Assembly (NCBI GenBank): GCA_016927535.1
Contig: JAFGMM010000379.1
Location: 1-33,151 of the forward strand
Source of the DNA: Anaerolineae bacterium
GTDB taxonomy: Bacteria > Chloroflexota > Anaerolineae > Aggregatilineales > JAFGMM01
Direction of reading: 5' to 3'
Length of the DNA stretch: 33,151 nt
Under the pieces are notes generated by a model. That model was not told the origin of the DNA, made no database searches, and was given only the letters and a program-made list of their open reading frames with translations. Shown here piece after piece: positions 23,282 to 30,773 of this stretch (positions within the stretch are counted from its first letter, which is position 1; every line of letters starts with the position of its first letter). Made by a program: the position numbers and the translations under genes.

Positions 23282-24520
23282 TTATCGTCTCACAAACCTC
23301 GACACACTCTCGATATGAAACGTCTGTGGAAACATATCAACCGGCTGCGTCGTCTCCAGCGCATACCCGTGTCTAGACAATCGCATCGCATCTCTTGCCA
23401 GCGTCGCCGGGTCGCAGCTCACGTACACAATCACGCGCGGCGCGTGCGCCGCCAGCGCATCGAGCGCCGCCGGCTCCATGCCTGCGCGCGGCGGGTCCAC
23501 GACCGCCAGATCATACGGCCCCGGCGCGTCGGGCAGCACATCCTCCACCGTGCCCTCGATCAAATCCACGTTGTCGAATTCGGCCAGGTTCACCTCGGCG
23601 TCGGTGACGGCGGGCGGATACGACTCGACGGCGGTCACCAGCGCGGCGTCTTCGGCGATGAACGCGCTGAACAACCCGACGCCGCTGTAAAGATCAAGCA
23701 CGCTCTCGCCGCCGCGCAGGTTGAGGCAGTGCATTGCCTCATCGACCAGCAGGCCGGCGGCGGGCGGGTTCACCTGGAAGAAACCGCCGGCGGTCACACG
23801 GAACCGCCGCCCGTTTACTTCGTAGCGCGCGCTCGCCGAGCCGATGAGGTTAACGGGCACGTTGTCGCTGAGCAGAAAGTTGATCGAGACGGGCAGATCG
23901 GTTTCAAGCGCGGGCGGCTGGTCGTCGGCGGCGCTGAGCGTAATCATCAGCGCGCCGTCGCTCCCGACCTGCAAGCGCGCCTTGTCGATCTCCGGCGTCT
24001 CCTCAAAGGCCAGTTCGTCCAGCAGCGCGACCAACTCCGGACGGATGATATGGCATTCTTCGATGGGAATGATGCGGCTGTTATCATGTGACCAGTAGCC
24101 GAGCTGCCCGTCTTTGCCGGTGTGAAAGGTCGCCTTGACGCGGTACGCCCACGGCCCGCCGGGGCTGGGCAGCGGCTCCGCCACGTTTGGCGCATCGAGC
24201 TTGCCGATGCGCTGGAGCTGGTCGATCATCACTTCGCGCTTGAATCGAAGCTGCGCCGGGTAGTCGATGTGCTGCCACTGGCAGCCGCCGCAGGCGCCGA
24301 AATGCTTACAAACCGGCGCTGTGCGCCCCGGCGCCGGGTCGAGCACTTCGACGATTTCGGCGTTGGCAAAGCGCCCCTTGTCCTCGGTGATGCGCGCGAT
24401 AATGCGCTCGCCGGGGATGGCGTAGGGTACGAAAATAATACGGCCCGCGTGCCGCCCGATGGCGCTGCCGCCGTGGGCCATTCCGGTAAGTTCCAGTTCA
24501 AAGGTGTTTGTGTCATTCAT
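23282..24520 (-). CDS. rlmD: 23S rRNA (uracil-C5)-methyltransferase, RlmD/RumA-like
   Basis: A 412-residue SAM-dependent RNA methyltransferase. An N-terminal TRAM-like domain (about 1-60) is followed by an iron-sulphur cluster motif: C71-x5-C77-x2-C80 (CKHFGACGGCQW) with a fourth cysteine at 155 (EECHI). The Rossmann domain has VLDLYSGVGLFS at about 273-284, DPPR at 341-344, and VSCDPATLARD with nucleophile Cys368. The C-terminus QPVDMFPQTFHIESVSRF is characteristic of the TrmA/RlmD group. The family includes RlmD (U1939) and RlmC/RlmCD (U747) activities, so the exact target base is inferred. The start ATG at 24520 lies close to a TATACT element on the same strand. Confidence 0.92.
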   Translation of the reverse strand: MNDTNTFELELTGMAHGGSAIGRHAGRIIFVPYAIPGERIIARITEDKGRFANAEIVEVLDPAPGRTAPVCKHFGACGGCQWQHIDYPAQLRFKREVMIDQLQRIGKLDAPNVAEPLPSPGGPWAYRVKATFHTGKDGQLGYWSHDNSRIIPIEECHIIRPELVALLDELAFEETPEIDKARLQVGSDGALMITLSAADDQPPALETDLPVSINFLLSDNVPVNLIGSASARYEVNGRRFRVTAGGFFQVNPPAAGLLVDEAMHCLNLRGGESVLDLYSGVGLFSAFIAEDAALVTAVESYPPAVTDAEVNLAEFDNVDLIEGTVEDVLPDAPGPYDLAVVDPPRAGMEPAALDALAAHAPRVIVYVSCDPATLARDAMRLSRHGYALETTQPVDMFPQTFHIESVSRFVRR

Positions 24521-24582
24521 AGTGACGGGAGTATAACCCTAAAATGAGGTAAACTGGTCAAAAGATTCTATGGAGCAGCCAG

Positions 24583-24900
24583 GTGAGCGAGACAACAACG
24601 CAGGCGAGCAAGAACATCACCATCCCGAAGGAAGCTATCGCGGACTTCTGCCGGCGGCATCACATCCGCAAGCTGGCACTGTTCGGCTCGGTGCTGCGCG
24701 GCGACTTCACGCCGGAGAGCGACGTCGATGTGCTCGTGGAGTTCGAGCCAGACGCGATTGTAGGTCTTTTCAAGTTCATCGAGATACAAGATGAATTGAG
24801 TACGCTGCTGGGCCGCGAAGTCGATCTGAATACGGCGGGGTTTCTGAGCCGTCATTTCCGGCAGAAGGTTTTAGAGATGGCGGAGGCCGTTTATGGATGA
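24583..24900 (+). CDS. MntA-like nucleotidyltransferase antitoxin, module 1
   Basis: A 105-residue minimal nucleotidyltransferase. The signature G35-S36-x10-D47-x-D49 (FGSVLRGDFTPESDVDVLVEF) is exact, with a third acidic residue in EVDLNT. In the characterised type VII toxin-antitoxin pairs such proteins AMPylate and silence the HepT partner. The start is GTG at 24583, supported by GGAG seven bases upstream and by alignment with the ATG of the second copy. The stop overlaps the ATG of the HepT gene by eight bases. The first 168 bases are about 93 percent identical to module 2 (11 mismatches by hand), after which the two copies diverge sharply. Confidence 0.92.
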   Translation: MSETTTQASKNITIPKEAIADFCRRHHIRKLALFGSVLRGDFTPESDVDVLVEFEPDAIVGLFKFIEIQDELSTLLGREVDLNTAGFLSRHFRQKVLEMAEAVYG

Positions 24901-25231
24901 GCGGGATAAGACACGCCTGCGCGATATGCTCGATGCTGCGCTCAAGGCCCGGTCTTTTATACAAAACAAGACCCGTGATATGTTAGATGAAGACGAAATG
25001 CTGACGTTAGCGTTGGTCCGCGCCATCGAGATTGTCGGTGAGGCAGCCAACCAGGTAACGAAAGAGACGCAGAACAATTACCCTCAGATTCCCTGGAAGG
25101 TCATTATCGGGATGCGCAACAAGCTTATTCACGATTACGTCAACATAGATCATAATGTTCTGTGGGACACCGTAACTCACGATCTGCCAGCCCTGATCAC
25201 CGAACTCGAAAAGGTCATTCCATCGGAGTAG
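24893..25231 (+). CDS. HepT-like HEPN (DUF86) toxin, module 1
   Basis: A 112-residue all-helical HEPN protein. The RNase motif R-x4-H-x-Y is present as R75-NKLI-H80-D-Y82; in the characterised pair the tyrosine is the AMPylation site of the antitoxin. Other family features are ALVRAIEIVGEAANQVTKE and PQIPWKVIIGMRN. It starts eight bases before the stop of the antitoxin gene, so translation is coupled. The predicted activity is RNA cleavage when not modified. Confidence 0.93.
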   Translation: MDERDKTRLRDMLDAALKARSFIQNKTRDMLDEDEMLTLALVRAIEIVGEAANQVTKETQNNYPQIPWKVIIGMRNKLIHDYVNIDHNVLWDTVTHDLPALITELEKVIPSE

Positions 25232-25235
25232 TGAG

Positions 25236-25559
25236 ATGAGCGAAACGACGACGCAAGCGAGCAAGAACATCACCATCCCGAAGGATGCTATCGCGGGCTT
25301 CTGCAAGCGGCATCACATCCGCAAACTGGCACTGTTCGGCTCGGTGCTGCGCGACGACTTCACGCCGGAGAGCGACGTCGATGTGCTCGTGGAGTTCGAG
25401 CCGGGACATACCGTAGGGTTGATTACCTTTGCCGGGATGGAGATCGAACTTTCGGAGATTATAGGTCGCAAAGTGGACTTAAGGACACCGGCTTCCCTGA
25501 GCCGATACTTTCGACAGGATGTCCTGAACGTAGCAGAGACGCAATATGAACAAGGATGA
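25236..25559 (+). CDS. MntA-like nucleotidyltransferase antitoxin, module 2
   Basis: A 107-residue protein with the same exact GS-x10-D-x-D signature (FGSVLRDDFTPESDVDVLVEF) as module 1. It starts four bases after the stop of HepT 1. The N-terminal 56 codons are nearly identical to module 1, while the C-terminal half (HTVGLITFAGMEIELSEIIGRKVDLRTPASLSRYFRQDVL) is clearly different. The stop overlaps the next HepT start by 14 bases. The divergent half would be expected to contact the cognate toxin. Confidence 0.92.
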   Translation: MSETTTQASKNITIPKDAIAGFCKRHHIRKLALFGSVLRDDFTPESDVDVLVEFEPGHTVGLITFAGMEIELSEIIGRKVDLRTPASLSRYFRQDVLNVAETQYEQG

Positions 25560-25890
25560 TTTGATACGTCTGCGCCATATGCTGGAAGCCGCTCAAGAGG
25601 CAATGGATTTTGTGCGTGATGAAACCAGAGCCTCACTTGATAATGATCGGAAACTGGTTCTGGCGCTAATCAAAGCCATTGAAACTATAGGCGAGGCAGC
25701 ATCGCACGTCTCTAAAGAGTTCCAGGTTGTTTACCCTCAGATTCCCTGGCGCGCATCCATTAGCATGAGAAACTGGTTGATCCACGCTTATTTTGACATC
25801 GACTTGGATCAAGTTTGGGATACCATCACAAAAGATTTACCCCCGCCTATCGCCCAGATCGAACAGGTCATCCCCCCGGAGCAGCCATGA
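25546..25890 (+). CDS. HepT-like HEPN (DUF86) toxin, module 2
   Basis: A 114-residue HEPN protein with R75-NWLI-H80-A-Y82, so both the RNase motif and the modifiable tyrosine are kept. It aligns with HepT 1 end to end (LRHMLEAA, ALIKAIETIGEAASHVSKE, YPQIPWR), but at the DNA level it is much more diverged than the antitoxin 5' ends. It overlaps the antitoxin by 14 bases at its start. Its stop TGA overlaps the ATG of the glycosyltransferase gene (ATGA), which couples the toxin to a non-TA gene. Confidence 0.92.
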   Translation: MNKDDLIRLRHMLEAAQEAMDFVRDETRASLDNDRKLVLALIKAIETIGEAASHVSKEFQVVYPQIPWRASISMRNWLIHAYFDIDLDQVWDTITKDLPPPIAQIEQVIPPEQP

Positions 25891-26858
25891 TAACCGTCGT
25901 CGCAACCGTCCTTAACGAGGGCGAGAGCATCCGCCGCTTGATGGATTCGCTCGCCGCGCAGACCCGCCAACCCGACGAGGTGGTCATCGTAGACGGCGGC
26001 TCGCGCGATAACACCGTCGCCGTCATCGAGGAATACGCCGGGCGCCTGCCGCTGCGCGTGGCGGCGCAGCCCGGCGCGAACATCAGCCAGGGGCGCAATG
26101 CGGCGGTCGAGATGGCGCGCGGTGATATCATCGCCATCACCGACGCCGGCGTGCGCCTCGACCCAGACTGGCTCCAGCGCCTCGTCGCACCGCTGGAGGC
26201 CGACCCGGATCTGCAAGTGGTGTCGGGCTTCTTCGTGCCGGACCCGCGCACGCCGTTCGAGATTGCGATGGGCGCGACCGTGCTGCCGCGCGTGGACGAA
26301 ATCGACCCGGAGAAGTTCCTGCCCTCCAGCCGGTCGGTCGCCTTGCGGCGTGCGGCGTTCGCGGCGGTGGGCGGTTATCCCGAATGGCTGGACTACTGCG
26401 AGGATTTGATCTTCGACTTCAACCTGCGCGATGCCTTCGGGCGATTCGGCTGGGCGCCCGGCGCGGCGGTCTACTTCCGGCCCCGCGCCAACCTGCGCGC
26501 GTTCTTCCGGCAGTACTATCGCTATGCGCGCGGCGACGGCAAAGCCGACTTGTGGCGCAGGCGGCATCTGATAAGATATCTGACGTATCTGTGCGCCGGC
26601 CCGCTGCTCTTATACCTGGGCGCACGGCACACCTGGTGGTGGTGGGCGCTGCTCATATTGGGGGCGGCGGCGATGTTTCAAAGGCCCTATCGCCGGCTGC
26701 TGCGCGAATATTCGCTGCGCACGGTGATACGAGTCGGCTGGTGGGTGCCGGTCATCCGCGTGACCGGGGATATCGCCAAAATGTTCGGGTACCCGGCTGG
26801 GTTGCTCTGGCGGCGGCGCGCATCACCGCCGCCGTGGCGCGCGGGCAAAGGAGAGTAA
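25887..26858 (+). CDS. Family 2 glycosyltransferase with C-terminal membrane segments
   Basis: About 323 residues. The GT-A nucleotide-binding region is clear: TVVATVLNEGESIRRLMDSLAAQTRQPDEVVIVDGGSRDNT at 3-43, then GRNAAVEMARGDIIAITDAG, where TDAG at 85-88 takes the place of the metal-binding DxD. The acidic motif is DYCEDLIFDFNLRDAFGRFGWAP. Two hydrophobic stretches (about 231-246 and 250-266) near the C-terminus anchor it to the inner membrane. It probably adds a sugar to a surface polymer or lipid; donor and acceptor are unknown. The start ATG overlaps the HepT 2 stop (ATGA), and the regulator gene follows after one base, so all six genes from 24583 to 27591 can form one transcript. Confidence 0.9.
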   Translation: MITVVATVLNEGESIRRLMDSLAAQTRQPDEVVIVDGGSRDNTVAVIEEYAGRLPLRVAAQPGANISQGRNAAVEMARGDIIAITDAGVRLDPDWLQRLVAPLEADPDLQVVSGFFVPDPRTPFEIAMGATVLPRVDEIDPEKFLPSSRSVALRRAAFAAVGGYPEWLDYCEDLIFDFNLRDAFGRFGWAPGAAVYFRPRANLRAFFRQYYRYARGDGKADLWRRRHLIRYLTYLCAGPLLLYLGARHTWWWWALLILGAAAMFQRPYRRLLREYSLRTVIRVGWWVPVIRVTGDIAKMFGYPAGLLWRRRASPPPWRAGKGE

Positions 26859-26859
26859 A

Positions 26860-27591
26860 TTGAGCATGGTTAGTACATATAATATCAAAGTCGCGCTGAT
26901 GGACTCGGACTTCTACGCTTTGCAGGCCATCTACAGCTACCTGGCCTGGGACCGCCGCACGCGCATCGTATCCATGGCAATGATACCCCAAAACCTGGAG
27001 AAAAAACTTGGCGAAGCCGCCCCAGGCGAACAGCCCGATGTGACTCTGTTCGAGGTAGACTGGGCATGCGATGGCGACGAACTGCGCGCCGCACTCGAAC
27101 GCCTGAAGGGGAAAGCCGGTGTGATTCTATGCACTTCGTCGCGCGCCAACTACCCGCTGATCGTCGCGGCATATGAAGCAGGCGCAAAGGGCTATCTGGT
27201 GAAGCGCGATACCCAGCTTGGCATCGCCGGCGCCATCGTGATTGCTATAGAACAGGATAAATTTGTCATCACGCCGGCGGTTGTGCAGCGGTTCGGCGAC
27301 CAAACGACCGGCGTCGTCGCCAATGCATACGTTATCCCCGGCATACGCACCTATCCCGAATTGACCGACCGCATCGCGCAGGCTTTGCGTCTGTGCGTCG
27401 TCGAAGGCATGTCGGCGGAGCTTGCCGCCGACGAGATGGGGGTGAGCGTGCACACCATCCGCAGCTACGTCCGGGAGGGCTACCGCATCCTGGAGGCGCA
27501 CGACGACACCGAATATCCCACCGACATGTCGCCGCAAGAACGCGCGTTCATGCGCTTCACGGCGCTTCAAATCGTGCAAAAAGGCGAATAG
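26860..27591 (+). CDS. Response-regulator-like protein with receiver-like domain and LuxR-type HTH
   Basis: About 243 residues. A receiver-like domain (about 8-130) is followed by a LuxR/NarL-type helix-turn-helix at about 172-212 (LTDRIAQALRLCVVEGMSAELAADEMGVSVHTIRSYVREGYRIL). In the receiver the third strand reads PDVTLFEVDW, so the phosphorylation site is Glu65 where Asp is expected. The conserved lysine (AGAKGYLVK, Lys115) is present. It may be a phosphorylation-independent regulator. The start is uncertain. TTG 26860 has the better distance from GGAGAG at 26850-26855. ATG 26866 is two codons further on. No histidine kinase gene is near. Its target genes are unknown. Confidence 0.82.
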   Translation: MSMVSTYNIKVALMDSDFYALQAIYSYLAWDRRTRIVSMAMIPQNLEKKLGEAAPGEQPDVTLFEVDWACDGDELRAALERLKGKAGVILCTSSRANYPLIVAAYEAGAKGYLVKRDTQLGIAGAIVIAIEQDKFVITPAVVQRFGDQTTGVVANAYVIPGIRTYPELTDRIAQALRLCVVEGMSAELAADEMGVSVHTIRSYVREGYRILEAHDDTEYPTDMSPQERAFMRFTALQIVQKGE

Positions 27592-27595
27592 ACCG

Positions 27596-28135
27596 TCACA
27601 AGAATCTGAGCTGGCGCGCGCCTTCAAATTCCAGGAGCTTTTGCTTGGTCGCAACACCGCCTGCCGCGCCAAACCCGCGCAGCGAGCCGTCGGCGCCGAC
27701 GATGCGATGGCAGGGCAGCACCAGCGGCACCGGGTTGGTCGCCAGCGCGCGCCCGACCGCACGCGCCGCGTTCGGTTTGCCGATGCGCCGGGCAAGCTCG
27801 CCGTAGGTCAGCGTCACGCCGTAGGGGACGGCGCGCACCGCCTCCAACACTTGCCGCTGAAAATCTGTCATATGTGACCAATCGACCGGCAAATCGAGGG
27901 CTTGGCGCGCGCCGGCAAAGTACGCGCCGAGCTGCTCGCGTGCGGCGCGGGTTTCTTCGTCGCCCGGCACGACGCGCGCGCCCAGCCGCTCGCTCAGCGC
28001 GGCGACTGCCGCGCTCTCGTCTTCGACGCCTAACTCAATCGCCACAAGGCCCTTCTCGCTCACCGCTACCAGCACCCGTCCCACCGGTTCCCAGTGCATC
28101 AGACCGTAATGCACATCAGATTTGACCACGATCAC
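27596..28135 (-). CDS. ogt: Methylated-DNA--protein-cysteine methyltransferase (Ogt)
   Basis: About 179 residues. It removes alkyl groups from O6-alkylguanine in a one-time transfer to its own cysteine. The C-terminal DNA-binding domain has the family features: MTDFQRQVLEAVRAVPYGVTLTYGELARRIGKPNAARAVGRALATNPVPLVLPCHRIVGADGSLRGFGAAGGVATKQKLLE, with the acceptor Cys in PCHR. The N-terminal domain is Ogt-like and there is no Ada regulatory domain. The GTG at 28135 (VIVVKSD) is chosen because GAGAGGG lies just upstream. A longer reading from a GTG at 28171 has no ribosome binding site. It converges with the receiver-HTH gene four bases away. Confidence 0.93.
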   Translation of the reverse strand: MIVVKSDVHYGLMHWEPVGRVLVAVSEKGLVAIELGVEDESAAVAALSERLGARVVPGDEETRAAREQLGAYFAGARQALDLPVDWSHMTDFQRQVLEAVRAVPYGVTLTYGELARRIGKPNAARAVGRALATNPVPLVLPCHRIVGADGSLRGFGAAGGVATKQKLLEFEGARQLRFL

Positions 28136-28211
28136 CCACCCTCTCGAAAACAAAGTGCTATAGAATACCACGAAATCCGCTGAGTTTCTCTAAGGATTTT
28201 ATTATTCTCTC

Positions 28212-28240
28212 TTGTGTAAATAAGATATTTAAAATATACT
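28212..28240 (+). promoter_or_regulatory. Promoter of the EAD-like/LysM protein gene
   Basis: TTGTGT (28212-28217) and TATACT (28235-28240) are separated by exactly 17 AT-rich bases. Transcription should begin near 28247, about 60 bases before the ATG at 28308. Confidence 0.65.
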
Positions 28241-28293
28241 ATATGTTACCCATTCTAGCCTCAATACAAAAACAGCACGGCGTTCCAATCCCA

Positions 28294-28307
28294 AGGCTGG
28301 TAAGCCT
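28294..28307 (+). promoter_or_regulatory. Small hairpin over the translation start of the EAD-like/LysM gene
   Basis: AGGCT (28294-28298) and AGCCT (28303-28307) form a 5-base stem with a GGTA loop, directly against the ATG at 28308. The only Shine-Dalgarno-like bases (AAGG) lie in the stem, so initiation may be weak or controlled. Confidence 0.35.
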
Positions 28308-29936
28308 ATGGTATTAAACCCCAAAATAATTGAGGAATTGTTGGAGTTACTCACACCCCTAATGCAGGAAGAAAAACAGCGCCGTGCGCTGCTAATGCGC
28401 GCGCTGGGTGTTGGCGCTTCTATACTAAACCAAATCGACTACGCCGGTTCGACAGACGTTTTTATCATGAGCATGATTAACACATTAGTTGCCTTTGGTG
28501 AAATCGAGCCGGGCAAGCAGGCCATCTGGGCGCTGATGGAAACCATCCGCAAGACGGTAGGTGATAACAAACAGAAACGTATCGACGCTTTAAGATCAAT
28601 GCTTAACGCCTCCGGTGTCAAAAGTCCGTTTCCCCCGCCCGATATCCATCTCACCAACAAGATCACTCACGTTTCAGCGCCCGAACCTGCTCATCCTCAA
28701 AAGACTAAAATTCAGGTGCAAATAGATATTGACATCGATAAATTTAACCCACAGGAGTTTGCCAATACTATAAGCGGTATGCTCGGCGTGCCTCAATCGC
28801 AAATCACCATTCTTCAGGTTGTTCCCGGCAGTGTCATCGTGACCATGCTCTTGCCGGTAGAAGAGGCTAAACGCCTGTATCACTGGGGTATCTCCAAGGG
28901 CTTGACCGGCCCCACGTCCGGCGGCTCGTCGTCTGGACCGACAACCACAGGGCTAGGGTTAGGATCAAAGACTATTATAGGGGGCATCGGCTTTGTAGTG
29001 GTCGTCGTGATCGGCACTGCTCTCATCAGCGCTGTGGTGCTTCGCCTTCCATCCACGACACCCACGCCGTCTCTCACGTCCACTGAAGCGGCATCGCCTA
29101 CCCCCACACCAACCGCGACCACGACCTTAACACTTACCCCCACACCCACATTCACCCAGACGCCGACACCAACATGGACAGCTACACCTACCTACACTCT
29201 GACACCCTCACCGACGCCGTGCGTCGTGCGCACCGACTGGCATATCTACACCGTGGTCAGAAACGATACACTGTCCAGCATTGCGCAACGTGTCGGGAGT
29301 ACGGTCGATGAACTGGCGCACGCCAACTGTCTTGAAAGCACAGATTACATCTACATCGGTCAGAATCTTCGCGTGCCAAGATCACCCGACGTCTGCGGTG
29401 ACGGCAGATGCACTGGCCCGGAAAACCTATCTAGCTGCTGCGCTGATTGCACAACCTGCGGGGATGGGGTTTGCTGCGGCGCGGAAAGCTCACTGTGTGA
29501 TTATGATTGCGGTTGTGACTACGATTATAGTTGCGAGTCACAGCGTGGAGAAAACGCTGAAAATTGCTATCACGATTGTAGCTGCGGCAACGGATACTGC
29601 GATACTGCCAACAGGGAAGACTCTCACAGTTGCCCATCAGACTGCTATTGTGGAGACAACATTTGCGATGCATATGAGGAACGTGTTAGAAGTTGTCTGG
29701 CAACCGATTGTTATATTCCACCCTCGGTTAACTATACCTACGTTATAGGAATCGATTGTAATACTGTCAGTTGGTCAGTGCGCAATGCCCAAAGTGTGTA
29801 CTTGTACTTCGGTGACAGCACACCCGAATCTGTACCTTTTGAAGGGCAGTCGGTGGCATGCCGCGGCAATCCTACTCTGCGAGTACAAGACTATGCAGGC
29901 AATTGGCGTTCTTACACGGCAACTCGCGCGCCATAA
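28308..29936 (+). CDS. Single-pass membrane protein: cytosolic effector-associated-like domain, external LysM and Cys-rich repeats
   Basis: A 542-residue mosaic. Residues 1-103 are all-helical (RRALLMRALGVGASILNQIDYAGSTDVFIMSMINTLVAFGE...ALMETIRKTVGDNKQKRIDAL) and resemble effector-associated (EAD/death-like) adaptor domains of bacterial conflict systems. A small alpha/beta domain follows at 133-195 (VQIDIDIDKFNPQEFANTISGMLGV...ILQVVPGSVIVTMLLP). A membrane helix lies at 222-246, and a Thr/Pro linker runs to 305. LysM, the peptidoglycan-binding module, is at 311-358 (YTVVRNDTLSSIAQRVGSTVDELAHAN...IGQNLRVP). Four or five Cys-rich repeats of type CGDGxC...DC fill 362-470, and an Ig-like end follows (474-540). 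The topology suggests an envelope sensor signalling inward; this is inferred. The gene is AT-richer than the core genes. Confidence 0.85.
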   Translation: MVLNPKIIEELLELLTPLMQEEKQRRALLMRALGVGASILNQIDYAGSTDVFIMSMINTLVAFGEIEPGKQAIWALMETIRKTVGDNKQKRIDALRSMLNASGVKSPFPPPDIHLTNKITHVSAPEPAHPQKTKIQVQIDIDIDKFNPQEFANTISGMLGVPQSQITILQVVPGSVIVTMLLPVEEAKRLYHWGISKGLTGPTSGGSSSGPTTTGLGLGSKTIIGGIGFVVVVVIGTALISAVVLRLPSTTPTPSLTSTEAASPTPTPTATTTLTLTPTPTFTQTPTPTWTATPTYTLTPSPTPCVVRTDWHIYTVVRNDTLSSIAQRVGSTVDELAHANCLESTDYIYIGQNLRVPRSPDVCGDGRCTGPENLSSCCADCTTCGDGVCCGAESSLCDYDCGCDYDYSCESQRGENAENCYHDCSCGNGYCDTANREDSHSCPSDCYCGDNICDAYEERVRSCLATDCYIPPSVNYTYVIGIDCNTVSWSVRNAQSVYLYFGDSTPESVPFEGQSVACRGNPTLRVQDYAGNWRSYTATRAP

Positions 29937-29940
29937 CCAA

Positions 29941-30570
29941 TCAAGATTTTATCGAGGGTAAAAACTCCTTACACAAAAACCCCAGCCACTCATCTTGCGG
30001 CGAGACAATCTCCGGCAGGTCCGCCAGCGGCGCCCAAAACAACCGGAACGTGTGGTTATCGACCTCCACCGTCCAGCTTGCCTCGGTGCGCCCCTCAAAC
30101 GCCAGGTGGAAGAAGTGCCGCCGCAGCGTATCGCACAGCACAGCCTGCGGCACCCAACCGAGGATACACATCGTCACGTACTGCGAGTCTGGCACCCGGT
30201 CGAACTCCTCATACTTGATCTGAGCAAATTCGCCGGCCTCGCGCAGCCGCTTCACCCAGATACCCCGGCGGATGTAAGCCCAGTCGAAGCTTGCCAGGTC
30301 GGGCCGGGCGTAAACCCGCGTCGGTGCCCCGATGAGCCGCCACTCCCCGGTTAGTGTGCGTTCTGCGCAGCCTAGGTAGCGCCGGATGCTCAGCGATGCC
30401 AGACCGGTTTCCTCGCCGGCCTCGCGCAGAGCCGCCGCTTCGGGGGCCTCGCCCACTTCCACCGTCCCCGCCGGGATTTGAACGCCGGCATTGGGATGCT
30501 CAAACACCAGCAGTTCTTGGCCGCGTGTGATGAACGCCGTCACCTTCTCGACGATGCCGGACCCGGACAC
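29941..30570 (-). CDS. Nudix hydrolase with C-terminal extension
   Basis: A 209-residue protein. The Nudix box is exact: G35-x5-E41-x7-R49-E50-x2-E53-E54-x-G56 (GTVEVGEAPEAAALREAGEETGL). The first 75 residues form a compact Nudix core. A further region of about 130 residues, with FDWAYIRRGIWVKRLREAGEF and VDNHTFRLFWAPLADLP, looks like a second, partly duplicated beta-rich segment. The start is GTG at 30570, with AGAGGA seven bases upstream. Its substrate is unknown. It is convergent with the EAD-like/LysM gene, four bases apart. Confidence 0.88.
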   Translation of the reverse strand: MSGSGIVEKVTAFITRGQELLVFEHPNAGVQIPAGTVEVGEAPEAAALREAGEETGLASLSIRRYLGCAERTLTGEWRLIGAPTRVYARPDLASFDWAYIRRGIWVKRLREAGEFAQIKYEEFDRVPDSQYVTMCILGWVPQAVLCDTLRRHFFHLAFEGRTEASWTVEVDNHTFRLFWAPLADLPEIVSPQDEWLGFLCKEFLPSIKS

Positions 30571-30688
30571 CTCACAATCCTCTCGTCCAGGTATACCCGG
30601 ACACGTCTACGCGGTACGCGATATCCTCAATAAGGCAGGCTGCGATATCATCGACAACATCCCGACACCAGTATACCATCCGTACCAT

Positions 30689-30718
30689 TAGACAATCGAC
30701 GTGCAAATAGGCTATCAT
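30689..30718 (+). promoter_or_regulatory. Probable promoter of the acyl-CoA synthetase gene
   Basis: TAGACA (30689-30694) and TATCAT (30713-30718) are spaced 18 bases apart. The leader is about 50 bases. A GAGGA at 30756-30760 is rather far (13 bases) from the ATG at 30774. Confidence 0.45.
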
Positions 30719-30773
30719 TTACCCCGGTATTGAACCGATTCGAATATGGAAAAACGAGGATCAGACACGACTC

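Noticed and set aside
24530-24561. TTGACC and TATACT on the minus strand as promoter of rlmD
   Set aside because: The spacing is 20 bases, outside the usual 16-18, so only the -10-like box is mentioned.
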